From Cystobasidium ongulense (Eukaryota > Basidiomycota > Cystobasidiomycetes > Cystobasidiales > Cystobasidiaceae), in the NCBI GenBank assembly GCA_022835595.1, contig BQUP01000007.1, positions 558,001 to 622,000 of the forward strand: a DNA stretch of 64,000 nt, read 5' to 3'. Position 1 is the first letter of the stretch, and each line of letters begins with the position of its first letter. Below the pieces are notes generated by a model. The model worked only from the letters and a program-made list of their open reading frames with translations, was not told the origin of the DNA and made no database searches. The position numbers and the translations under genes are program-made. This document shows positions 32,309-44,400 of this stretch, piece by piece.

Positions 32309-34922
32309 ATGCTACAACTCTTCAAAACTGCGCTGGCGAAGCTGGAAGTCGATCCATCCGAGTCCCATAAAAGGGTGCGTCATTGGTGTTACACCCAAGG
32401 ATTTGAGGTTAGGTACTCAGATTTCATTGCATGTTACAGACCAGCGATGGTAATAAACCTATACCAGAGGAGGCTGCCACCTGGTGAGCTTTGTACGAGG
32501 TTTCATCCAGCAAAGTAGTGACCGTTTAACGGTTCTACGCCAATCATCAGGGGGATCATTGATTTCTTTGCATTGTTTGCGTGGCCCGCATTCTGCATCC
32601 CAACTTGGCTTACTGGATCCATGCTTCTTGCTCTGGGATTGACTGTTCCACAGGCTATTGGCGCAGCGGTGAGCTCGCTGCTTTGTCTCGTTCTCATCGT
32701 GCTTGACCCTTCGACCACTGACGAACGTTTTCCGCGGAAATCTCGACATTATTTACTTTGGGTTACATGCTTTCAGACTACTGCGTGGGCTCTCGTTACC
32801 GTAGCGGCTATTTCCCATGTCCATCCCTCTCGTCTCGCGCTGTAGACTGACTCATACCCCTCATTTCTTTCTTATTTTCACCTAAAGGTATCTTCCATTG
32901 CTGCAGGTCATACTGGTACAAAGTGGCGCCTGTCAGATCCTTTGGGAAGGTGAGTCACTATCTAGAATTTTGTTTTGCAATCCTGTCTTGCTGATCCGAT
33001 AAAGTCACTAGCCGACTTGTGTGGGGTCTTAGAGGCTATCGCGTCACTCTGGTATTTCAAACCGCCATGGCAACATGCTGGTATGCTGTCCAAATGGTTT
33101 TTGGCTATCTTGTGAGAAGTCTACCTATTTGCCGATTTGACTGGGTCAAACCTTCTCCACTTGATGGGTAGCCATGCTGACCCCGAGTGGGCTTTTCGAA
33201 TTTTCAGTGCGTTAAAGTCGTCATTGGGGCCCTCGTTCCAAGCTTCATCACAATGCACAACAGTTTCAGCGAAAATCTCCCAACCAACGACTTTATTTGC
33301 ATGATTATATTCCTCGTGCTCAGTGCGATACTTCAATCCTTCTCGGTAGATGTATGGCGCGCTATCGGCCCATACGGCGCAGGCCTCACAGCTGTTACTT
33401 TCATCGCCATGGTATCGACCTGCTGTGCTAAGGCCGGTGGTGTAGGACCGTGAGTCTTCTGTTCCTTCCATCGCCCACCGATTCTGAATTCGATGCACTG
33501 TTAAACAGATTGGTCCGACAGCCATACACATACATGGGCTTAAGCGGTAAACCACCTACCTCGCAAGTCATCTGGGGCTTTTTTCTGGCTTTGTCTTCCC
33601 TACTTGCTGCGAACAACATGCTCTATGAAGGGAGTGAGTAATTTACTAAAGATTAGTCAAAAGCCTAGCGGCCTTTCTGATACCACCGTGATTCTGTGTC
33701 TTTCTCTTCTTTCCTAAATATCTCTAGACTTTACTCGCTTTGCCAGGAATTTCAAAGTACCTATCCCTGGACAAATAGCTGGACATTTCGTTACGCCTTT
33801 GCTAGTCACTGTATTCGGTATTCTAGCTACGTCAGCAGCAGTCGAGATATTTCCAGACGAAGATCGTCTCCTTTGGTCGCCATCGGAGTTATTGCTGGCT
33901 TTTCAGAAAGAAGGCTCAGCTGGGGCTAGAGCTGCTACTTTCTTCGCCGGTCTCGTACTGATTATCCCTCAGCTTTTCATGAACGTGGCTTGGTGAGCTG
34001 AGAACACCTACTCATCTATGGCGCGACAACATTCTACGAGTATTTCGGTCTAATTTTGCATGTACGCAGGAATTCTTTCTCTACTGGCATCAACTACTCG
34101 ACTATACTGCCTCGATGGTTCACAGTCAGGCGGGGAGGTTTCTTAACGCTCATACTCGCCGTTGCAATCAATCCATGGGAGTTTGCGAACAAGCCTTCTG
34201 GATTCAACCGTTTCCTACAGGGGACTTGTATTTTATACGGTTGCCTGTGCGGTATCTTGTGAGCCACTTGTTTGAGATGCTTTGTCTTTCAGTCCAAGTA
34301 GATGAGCTGACTTCCTGCTTGACTATCATGTACATCAGTATAGTAGACTACTTCATCATTCGCAAAAGGCTCGTCAAGGTGTCCGATTTACTGAGCCATT
34401 CGCCAAGCTCTCGATACTGGTACAAGAACGGTATTAATCTGAGAGCAGTTGCAGCGTTCATTGCAACGATTTGGATACCTTTCCGTGCGTTGATTCTTCT
34501 GAAACGCTATTCTTGTGAAACGCTATTCTTGTAGGTGGCTAACTTGAAGCACTCCGCAGCTGGTTGGGTCATGGTCATGAAGAAAAATACAAACGTACTA
34601 AATAACGTCTGGGAGAAGCTGTACGGACTGGCCTGGATGTTGTGCTTCGTCGTTGCAGGACTTATTTACTATTCTTTATCGAAGATTTGGCCAATGTAAG
34701 TGAATGAAGTTACATTACTCAAAGAAGGTCCTTGTACTGACCTTGCTCTTCCAATAACTCATGCACAGGGAGGGGCTTTACGAAATTGATCCAGTAGAGG
34801 AGGACAACGGAGTCACATCAAAGCAGGAATCGTCAGTGAAAGAATCACAAATAGAAGAAGACAAAGCTGGCCCTCTTAATCCTTTGGCTCCTTCAGCTGT
34901 TGTACCTACTGTCCCAGTTTGA
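32309..34922 (+). CDS. NCS1-family nucleobase/allantoin-type permease, copy 2
   Basis: The tandem paralog of the preceding gene, starting MLQLFKTALAKLEVD and ending at the stop 34920-34922. The same landmarks occur at the same exon boundaries: NKPIPEEAATWGIIDFF, MLLALGLTVPQAIGAA, GHTGTKWRLSDPLG, VWGLRGYRVTL, VKVVIGALVPSFITMHNSF, NFTRFARN, ATSAAVEIFPDE, WSPSELLLAF, RAATFFAGLVLIIPQLFMNV, LPRWFTVRRGGFLTL, IVDYFIIRK and LYGLAWMLCFV. The C-terminal tail is longer than in copy 1 (SSVKESQIEEDKAG and a Pro/Val-rich end) and acidic, which in related permeases is where ubiquitin-dependent turnover signals lie. Both copies have Asn where many relatives have Asp before (Y/F)TRF. Both look intact, so this is a duplication rather than a gene plus pseudogene. 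Confidence 0.9.
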
Positions 34923-35970
34923 GATATCGGAAAGGCTTAGTGTTGCGATATCGCTTGTTAGTAGCATAGTCACTTGCCTAGTATTACCAGTAATGCTATC
35001 GCAGTCACTAGTGGCGAGAAATTTGACATCTTTGGGTAGCTTTGCAATCGCTTCTTCTTTCTTGCTGCTTCTTCAAGGCTTGCTTGTTCCTGCCCCGACC
35101 AACACAAGCACGAAAAGCAATCTTCGGCAGATTCTTCACCACTCACTAATCTTCGACTGCCAGACCTGACCTGGTACATCCAAACTCAGCCTCGAAAGAT
35201 GGGTCTGTGCTGGCTTTCTTCTTTCGAGCTCGCAGGATGATCGGCTTCAGTTGGCCATGCCTGGCAAACACAGAGCGAGCGAGTGGGCAGCAAGAGTCGA
35301 CTGGATCACATTCCACAGATGCTGTATCGTGTCAATGAGGTAGCACAGGTGCTAGATGACCGCAGAACGTCGAAAGCCTGAGTGGACTCGGGCTCAAACG
35401 AGACAGAGAGAGAGAATCGATACGGTACTGTATGCAGAGCGCGAGAGTGGACGGTGATGGAAGAGCGAGACGAGACGAACAGGACTGCGCATGGTCACGG
35501 TCGTGGTCATCTGCTGAGCTGGTAATCCGCCTTGACTCTCACCGTCACTCTGAATCTCACTTCTTACCGTTCTCCCGGACCAAGCAAGCTTGCGCCTCGA
35601 GCTCGTTGATGCTCCGAGTCCATCCCACGGCATCCCAGCACTGTTCCGTCTCGCACACACAGACACACCTTCTATATCTCTGCTCGACTTCTCGAGATCT
35701 GCAGTGTGCTGCCGGTGTCCGCTCGCTGTCTCGCCGTCTTGTTCGCGACAATGCGCAGATGCTGATACAGTAGCTGATCATCAGGAGTTCAACTTTTTGT
35801 CAAGGCCTTCATTTCACCATCGCAACGGATGTGCGGACGACGACGACATCGACGACAGCTCTTATCTTAGGTCATCATCATCCTTTGCTGCTCCGGTCAC
35901 TGCACTCTGAATCACGCGTGTTGCGACGCTCGTGCAAAGAGTGAGAATCAAACCAAGTTTGAAGCTCGCT
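34923..35970. other. Intergenic region upstream of the RFX gene
   Basis: About 1.05 kb with the copy 2 permease 3' UTR and the RFX promoter or long 5' leader. A short GA run (35401-35415) and a CT/CA-rich stretch (35640-35700) are the only compositional features. No gene is supported. Confidence 0.4.
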
Positions 35971-38900
35971 ATGGATGCAGCAAGACGCGACCAGCAAGAG
36001 CAACAGCAACAGCAGCAACAGCTCCATGCTGGTCATGGGCACGTCTATCAAGGCAATGCCCCCCGGCCAGGCAACATCTCAAATGGCAATCTCGGTCATC
36101 CTGCTTTTCACCCGGTGTCGACCGCTGCTGGACAGCTGCATGTAGCTTCGGCTGCTGACACTTCAGAGACTGGAACACATGCTCAAGGTGAGTCCACCAT
36201 CCTTTTCTGGTCCTTCTGTGTCTGCCTTGCTGACCTTGCTCAAACTTTGCTCCAGCCGCCACACACTCCTCCACGCGGAGGCCTTCGGTCTCACTTTCCC
36301 AACGCCGCACAAAATCATCAAGAAACCGCCCATATCCACTTCGAGGTCCTTCTGATTCATCAAGTGCGTCTACTTCAAGTGCTCATTCCCACTCTTCCCA
36401 CAACAATCACGCTCAAAGCGTGTACCTGTCTGCCAACGCATCGAATCCTTCCTACTCCGGTGGGTTCGCTATTCTACCTTCTACATCTACCGACAGTCTC
36501 CTCTCACATCATGGTCAGCAAGCGCAAGACCAGACTAACAACAATCCTGCGACTGTACTGCCAGTATGGGATAACCCAAACTACATCCATTCAAGAAGTA
36601 GTTCCTTCTCTTCAGTTTCCTCTGATATCTCTGCATCTTCCCAAACTTCATCTGGATGGAGTGACTTCTCTCAGTCTGGACACAACTTTAATATGGGAAC
36701 TGCCAACAACAATAGCAGCGGTATTGATCCTAATAGTCAGTACTATACTTCTGTTTCGTATAACAGCTCTCCTGCTACTCAATTCCCAGATCACTCACAC
36801 GAGCAGACGCATGAGGAAGGAGGTACTACTTCGCTTGCATGCCTTGATGGAGGTCTTATTCAGCGACAATACAATGAAAGACTATATCAATTTCAACAAT
36901 CTCGAGGCTTACACTCTTCCCCGCAAACGATATTCCCCGCCGATTTCACATCACAAGCATCGCAATCAACTTCCTCGTTCAACACCTCTCAGTATACTTC
37001 TTCTCCTATAGATGGACTAGGTCAGAATGAGATGTTCAGTATGGAAACGAGTGGTGGATTGTCTCTTGCTGCCGCTGCTACGGGATCATCGGACTCCGCC
37101 AGCAACAACAACTTGAGCGGCGATTCTAACTTGAACCAACTCGCAACTGCCATTCGACAATCGGCAGGCTCAAGCAATACCACTGAAAAAGCGAAGATTA
37201 GTTTCGTGCATGGCTGGTAAGTTTGACGTCAACAAATCTCCTTTGCCTCCACCCCGTCCTTGAGGCTGACTTGCATCTGCTCGTTCAACCTCTTGGTTCT
37301 CCACAGGCTTAGGCAGTCGTTCGTTCTCAATCCAGAAGGGAACATCTCTCGACATGCACTCTACAACGCCTATATCCATGTCTGTCACTCGTACAATCTT
37401 CTACCAATAAACGCAGCATCATATGGAAAAGCAGTACGATCATGTTGGCCAGGAATTAAAACGAGACGATTGGGAGTTAGAGGTAGTTCAAGGTATCACT
37501 ATTGTGGAATTAAAGCTTCTACTGTCCTTATCAAAATGATGATTGATCATTATAGTAGCTTTGATGGTGACGGTAGAGCTGTTTCTTGTGATTTGATCAG
37601 TGGAGTCATTGGTAGAAGTAGCTCAAGTGAACGTGACGATGGCGGATCTGAAGAAAATGGTAGCATCATCAGTCAGGATGGATTAATTGCTCATATGGGT
37701 GGATTGAATGGGCTAGGAGGAAGTGCAAATTGTGACGGTATGCATTCTACGTCTTCTAGCAACAGCTGGACTAGTATAACACTCCTCCCACCTGCGAGCT
37801 TCAACAATAAAATCGAGAGACCAGGTTCTTCGTTCTCATCACATGAAGAATATCAAACTTCTTCCTCTAATATGGAAGTACCATTCTCGGTCCATCCAGA
37901 TTTAAGCGAAGATTCGTCCTCGAAAGGACCAAGTTTGAATGGTCCATTCGCGTATGACAATTCTACGAAATCAATTAGGAAACAACATTCAGTTCCTACT
38001 TCGTTGAGTGGCCATGCGGAGCGCCAAAATGAACATCATCAACAGCAACAACAGCAACAGTATAGCCAGATTCAAGAAACTCCTGAACTCACTTTTGCAG
38101 ACCTTAAGACTCCCACTGCATTCCATTTCAAACAGAACAATCAGCAGAATATGGGAAAGATGCATGCTTCAGGTACTTCGTCAACTTCTAATCCGTCATC
38201 CAATTCGTCCGGCACACCCAACGACAACTACACAAGGGCTAATCGATTTGGGTTACCTATGCTAGGTGACTATACATCATCCTCTTCGCAACACAGCCAG
38301 TCACCCAACGGTTTTACGTCCATTACTTCCGGATCCGCACAAGCTGAACAAGAACGTTCGCAGCTATCCGCTTTCCTGGGAAGGGCAGCTTCACCAATGG
38401 CGAGAAGCGCCTCTATTCCAAGCGCCCCGACCACTGCAGAAACTTTCGCTCAACGTTTCAAAGGTCGTAGAGCTACATTACCAGATTTACAAATCAAAAT
38501 TCCGCCTCCCCATAAGAACAACCCTCCTTCTGCTTCTTCCAACTCTTCCATTTGTGGATCGATTGGGCAAGGGAAATCAACTGAAGCTATTAAAGAAGTT
38601 GGAGAAGAGGATATAGGTGAGCACGAAGAAGAGGAAGATGAAGTTCACGGAGGGAAGAAGACCGCTAGACTTATTCCGAGTAGTTACACCACTCAATCGA
38701 CGGATATGCCAGCTATGCTAGACTTACCTCTCCCTTCATTCGATGATATCATACAAAGTTTCAGTTCGAAACTTGTAGGATCTCCAAATTATCCTTCTAT
38801 CTCGTCTACTGGGCAACCCTCTTATTCTGCTGCTTCACATCTCTCGAACGCACGGAAGGTCGACTTCACGATGTCGGCTGATGCTGTAATTCAAGCTAGG

Positions 38901-40801
38901 AATAGATCAGTAGCCCTCTTGAAGGATCTAGATATGGGTCATGCTGAAGCTATTTGGGACCTTTATCGAACTTCCCATTGCAGAGGATTGTTGCGCTTGG
39001 CACAGCAGGGGGAGCTTGAGGAGGTGAGTTTGTTGCCGCATCGGCGGATTTTCTGATCATCCTTGGAGATGCTAATGAACATACAATCACCTCATTCCGC
39101 AGTTCAAGAATGCTTTCCTCCTCTTTTGGGCTCACCTTGATTCGACTCAGCAATCTCTGATTCAACATCCTGTATTAAGCGATGCAATGTATCAAGCCGA
39201 TGCTTTACTCTACCCATTCTTGCTTACTCAACTAGGCGAGCGGGTACTATCAGTCCCTTACTCCTCTTCATCCCATCACAAACAACAACAAACCTCCCAA
39301 CAGTCTCAGTATGAGATGCCAAAGCCAACAGCTGTCAATTTATTACAGCTTGTACATATCTCAAAAAATCTGGAAGATTGGGCCCTAGAGGCCTTCGATT
39401 CATACCCCAAACAATTTGCGGATTGTAGGATTGAATTGGCTAGCAGGACTGCTCATTTATTGGCTCGACTTGCTGGTGTTGCGCAGCTTGTAAGCCCCGT
39501 CCGGTGGGATAGATGGAATTCGTACACGGTCTAATGATAGCTGGTAATGCTTTCTCTCATCTATAGGCTCAAGCATTTTCTCGGACACTGAGCGCACCCG
39601 GAGCGTCGGACACGTTGCTTACTGCATGGGAAAGACTAGACTTCGAAATGATCACCAATCAATGCGCCCTCGTTACTGGCTGTCCACAAGATATCATCCA
39701 ATCATACCTCGATGCCTTTTACGCTGTGCTATGTGGCATGAAACACCGAAGCGCATCAGGAGTAGGATCTTCTGAACGACACAGTAGCATCACAAGCTTG
39801 ATCCAGTATGCGAACACCGCTCATGACAAATACGTTACTACTCTAGCAGAAAGTAGTGCTCGACTTTCCGGCTACAGAGAAGATAAAAAGGGCACAAAAG
39901 CAGGAGATACATTCGATGCTGCTAACATGAAATTTGACGAACGTCCTTTCTTAATTAAATGGAGCTATGTGTCTGGTCAGATCTTAAGGGATCTGATCAT
40001 CTCAAGCAGCCGAGCCTTTGGCTCGTTCCAGATTATGTCTCTCTTCATCGAGTGAGTTGAAGAAGCCTTTACGTTATTCCCATAGATCGCCCAGTTTACG
40101 TTCTGGCTGACCCAAATGCTTATTGAAGGGAATATCTGGCTTTCAAGATCCTGAAGAATTATACCTTGCGAAGTGATAATGTCGCTGCTTCTATACAGGC
40201 GGATAGCGATAGTCTTGCAGGAGTGCAGCTCACCGTACCTGCCTACTATATGAATAGCGGTACTGGCTCGTCAATTGAAGAGGAATCTAGTGGTGAGTCA
40301 TTCTCAAACGCCACCTCTGGAGTGGCACAAGAAAATGTCGCGAGAGCTTTCCTGGTCTCGCCTCCTACTGCTACGCGTTCTGCGGCACAGGTTCAGCCTG
40401 CCAGTGAGAATCAAGGCAACATCAATGGATTCACTTTCCCATTCGCACAACCTTCTGCAAACGCCTATGCTACTTCGTTCGATCTTTCCAACAATTCGAT
40501 GAATTGGTCACCAGCTACGCGATACCTCTTCGGGGAATTATCTCTCCCGCCTTCTTCGGGTCGTGCTGGTACTTCCTCGTTCAGTATACCAGTGCAAGCA
40601 AGCGTCAGCAATTGCCGAACAGACAATCAAAACAGACCTAAAGGATTAAGAATCCAGAACATACCCTCCTCAGCAGCTACTTCTGCTGAAGAGGCACTTG
40701 CTTTGTTACCCCCTCCGACGCCTTCGGCTTTCTCCTCATTTCCGAATTTAAGATCTCCTGGTTTATCACGCTATTTCCCTTCTGGATCTTCTACCAATTG
40801 A
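35971..40801 (+). CDS. RFX1: RFX-family winged-helix transcription factor
   Basis: Six exons (35971-36187, 36256-37216, 37307-39023, 39103-39489, 39567-40051, 40129-40801) join in frame to 1,479 residues. The start at 35971 opens a Gln-rich stretch. The RFX DNA-binding domain (about residues 385-465) spans the intron at 37217-37306: ISFVHGW then LRQSFVLNPEGNISRHALY, SYGKAVRSCWPGIKTRRLG and GSSRYHYCGIKA, with the family's basic recognition residues present. Long Ser/Asn/Gln-rich, probably disordered regions flank it. The C-terminal third has structured-looking helices (FKNAFLLFW, WERLDFEMITNQCALVTGC, IIQSYLDAFYAVL) matching the extended RFX region. Family knowledge: fungal RFX proteins (yeast Rfx1/Crt1) repress DNA-damage and cell-cycle genes through X-box sites. 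Confidence 0.93.
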
Positions 40802-41456
40802 CAGTGTCACTTCGGTGGTATGAGCGAAGGATTAAGGGGAGCAGAGGAACTCGGTGCTGGACACCCTTTGCATAGTTGCTACATCGTGCTAATTTCGGGT
40901 GTTTCATGTGGGAGTGAAAGTCGAATGGTAGTATACAATGCTCTGCTTTGTTAGGTACCTGACGTATCTCGGACAGATACACGTTGTTATGCAACCACTC
41001 CTGCTTCTTTGCGCGTTCTATACACGTCTCATCGACTCTACTGCAAATTTGCGTGGTCATCATCGGCCTTTGGCCTGGATACCGTGCCCTGATAGAGCTG
41101 CGATGCCCGCTACTTGTCATATGCGGCAGGCTTCGGGTTTCATCTTGTAAGTTGACGCACATCATGCTCCAAGGGTTCCGCAGTATTGGACACGTCAAAG
41201 GCCTCTGGATCTACGAAACGCAAAAAAAAGGTCATCAAGGCTGCGAAAATCCGGCTGACATTAGCATGCTGCCACGAGACAGTTGAATTTGAGTTTGGCG
41301 ACTTCCTTTCAGTATTACCACAATCTAAACTAAAGTACAAGGATTTGCTTGGCTCCTTTTACTATTATTATTACTACTTTTGAGCTTTCTACATGGCGAA
41401 TCACCAGGCCAGCCTTTCTACTTGAACAACAAATGAGAAAACCTTTTTACAGCCAA
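40802..41456. other. Intergenic region between convergent RFX and TRA1
   Basis: About 655 nt between the two convergent stops, made of the two 3' UTRs. The AT-rich part near 41330-41400 could hold polyadenylation signals. No gene is supported. Confidence 0.45.
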
Positions 41457-44400
41457 GGTAGAAGTGACGGATCCATAGAAGCAAGTCGAAGAGGGTTTGT
41501 GGCATGAGTGACCAGATCAAGGAGTGTTTGGTTGACCGGTGTAGCTCCAATTGGGACCTAGAATTGGTCGATATAAATAGTTAGCGATGGTTCGATTCTA
41601 CGAGCATGAAGAGGACCGGCTTACCTTTTCTCGATCTATCTTGCAGGAGAGAAGCTTTGCGCGTCTGCACACTGCATCTACATTAGTCAATGTGAGCTCA
41701 CGCAGCTGCACATCTGTAGGTTTCGTAGATCTTCGGGTTGTGTGCCAGAATTGCACCTCATCAGAGACGAAGATGGCAAGTCGATGCTCGAGATCGTACT
41801 GTAAATAGTATTTGAATCAATATTGACGGGATGCTGGTAATGAAAAGCCCCGAGACTTACCTCGCTCTCGGTTAGAGCCCTGGCAATGGACATAATGCCG
41901 GTGACGAGCACGCCCTCAATGCCGATAGGGGTAATGAAGTTCTGAATATTTGGTGTAAGTCGGAAAGGTACTGGTTCCGTATTGGCGAACTCCGGTTTCC
42001 CAGGCGCTTGGCCAGGGACGAGATCTGAAGTGAACATTTGTCCACCTGCGCGATTGACGAGCAAGCTTGAAGGTGTTCGGCGACCAATGCTGAAGATATA
42101 GGTCTGGAAGATGAACGCGGACATGTGTATGGTGAATTGCTTGCGGGTATGCCACAAGTCACTGGCGGATGAAGTCGAGCGGAGGAAGTACTAGAAAAGC
42201 AAGAGGCGTGAGCGGTGTCGCAATTCCCGCTTGATTCCAAAAATGACTTACATCTCGAACAATTGTATCGGGGAAGATCTTGCAAGCGATCTCCATATAA
42301 GCCTCCAATTTTGCAGCCGCGGTAACAAAACCAGGTTGCTGTATAGTATCGTCAGCCGACTGTATTGAATTATCAGTGAAAATACTCACATGTCTTGAAA
42401 CGCTGATGATGTCTTTGAGCTTTTCCGTGAAGGCCATAATCGGATCATCTTTGTCCATGCCGGCTTCAGCGCAGTGTCTCTCGTAGATGTCTTGCAAGCT
42501 GATGATAGAAGAGTTGGACTCAACAAGACGGCAATGCTGTCCAATGGCTACGATAGCTGGTATGTAAAATTGGAGACCGCGTTTTCGACTTTCAACTCGC
42601 TTTTGCAAAGGTCTGAGAGAGAACAGAGTCAGAAACACCGTAACCAGCAACTATAAGTCACGACCCACCCGTTAAGCATCCTAAACAGCTGCGAAATCTT
42701 TTCTTCGCGTCGAGATCCTCGCGGGGACGGCAGTTGTATAGTGAACGCGTGCAGACTTCCATCGTAGCCAACCATCGTGAGGCGGCGAGTGAAAGAGCCT
42801 GCAAGCCTTCCTACTTCCACCTTTGATGCAAAGTAGCCGATCTTGACGAAGTAGCGATTGTTGTCCTCGAACTGTACAGATAGTCAGCATATGGTGAACG
42901 ATATGCCACAGCAACTCTACTTACCTTGAAATATTGACCGGGTACTTCAATCTCGTCGAAAGTCTGGTACTTATATTCGACTAGCCAGTGACTGAGCGTT
43001 TCCAGCGGGTGACGCTTTGGCTTGCGGTCTAATATGCGGTCGTATCGGTCTCGCCATGCTTGCAGACGCTTGACGTACTGTGGTAAATTAGGCTCAGATG
43101 CTATGAAGTCCTGGTGGAACAGATCCTTGAGATGATGGGGAAGATTTTGAGCAAAGCGCATGATATTGTTCGTCGTTGCCTTGGGCAAGAGACCGTTGTC
43201 ATCAGGGTTTGGTGCCCTGTTGATATATTGTTGCATGGCATCTTGTAGTAATGCTGTTATCAGGCGGAAGATATCTTCATCGGGTACTGCTTTGAATCTT
43301 GCGGAGATTTGATCACAGACCAATTCAACCGACAAAGCTAGCAGAGGGAAAGCCGTTTTCAGAACAGATGCAATTTCCTCCACATATTCCAGCGCAGTCT
43401 TTCGTTGAGCTGGCTGCGGTGGAGCCGCTGGTGATGACGTATCGCCATTGTTGTTCTGACCATCACCCTGTTTTGACTGGTCTTCCTGCATGGTCTGGTC
43501 GCCCTGCTGTGAAGGCTCATCCGCCGGAAGCGATGCGCCGTTCTGGCCATTTTCTGAAGCTTTGGCTTGCGGCTTCTCGCCATCCCCTAGCTGTTGTGAC
43601 GTCTGACTCTCCATTTGCGATGCTTGCGGCGTGTGCGACGAGGTCTGTGATTGCACTGGAGTCTGCGCCGCACCGCTTTTGTTTGCGATGCCCTTAGTTC
43701 TAGCGTCGACATCAGCTTGGTGCTTCTGGGTAGATTCTAAATCTTCTTTTGCAGTCCGCAAATGGAAGAACAAGCCTTGAGGGTACTTCTTGGCGATTTG
43801 CAGCAGGATGATACGAGCATAGCGTGCCTCCTTGTGACCAAGAGCCGTGATGAGCTGGGGAGCAAAGGTGATCCAATACCAGACGGGCAACTCTCCCGTG
43901 TAAGAGTCGAAGGCTTTCGATATTGTGCCAGCAGCATCGTCCAGGCTGAGGAGCCACAGAATTCTGCCAAGAATCTTGCGAACCTTGCCGCTCTTGTAAA
44001 GACCGGCAGCTTGTAGATAGCATGCCACGGCATTAGTAGCCCGTGTGAGATCGTTCGTGTTCTGTTTGAATAGTCGATCATGGTATCGGCCGTACTCGGC
44101 CCACACTTTCGGGAAAGTCATATCCATAGTGACAGCTTGAGTGAAAACTTGATTTGCCTCTTCGTTCATGTTGAGACGGGCAAGGAACATTCCTTTCAAA
44201 GTGTAGAACTCGCTCTTCTGCATTAGATTGAAGTAAGCCAGATTGGTATTGTTGATGACCTCCAAGCCTTGTGAGAGCTCATTCGGATTCTGATAGTGAC
44301 TCTTTGCCTGCTCCCGCAACTTGAGGAAGGCTTCCTGAATTTCGATGTTGGGCAAGGTATAGATTTTGGTGAGAGATGAGAAGCATACGTCCGTAAGATG

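Noticed and set aside
41589-41599. T-arm-like sequence ggttcgattct suggesting a tRNA
   Set aside because: It lies within the last TRA1 intron (41558-41624), and no acceptor stem, anticodon arm or D-arm could be laid out around it.
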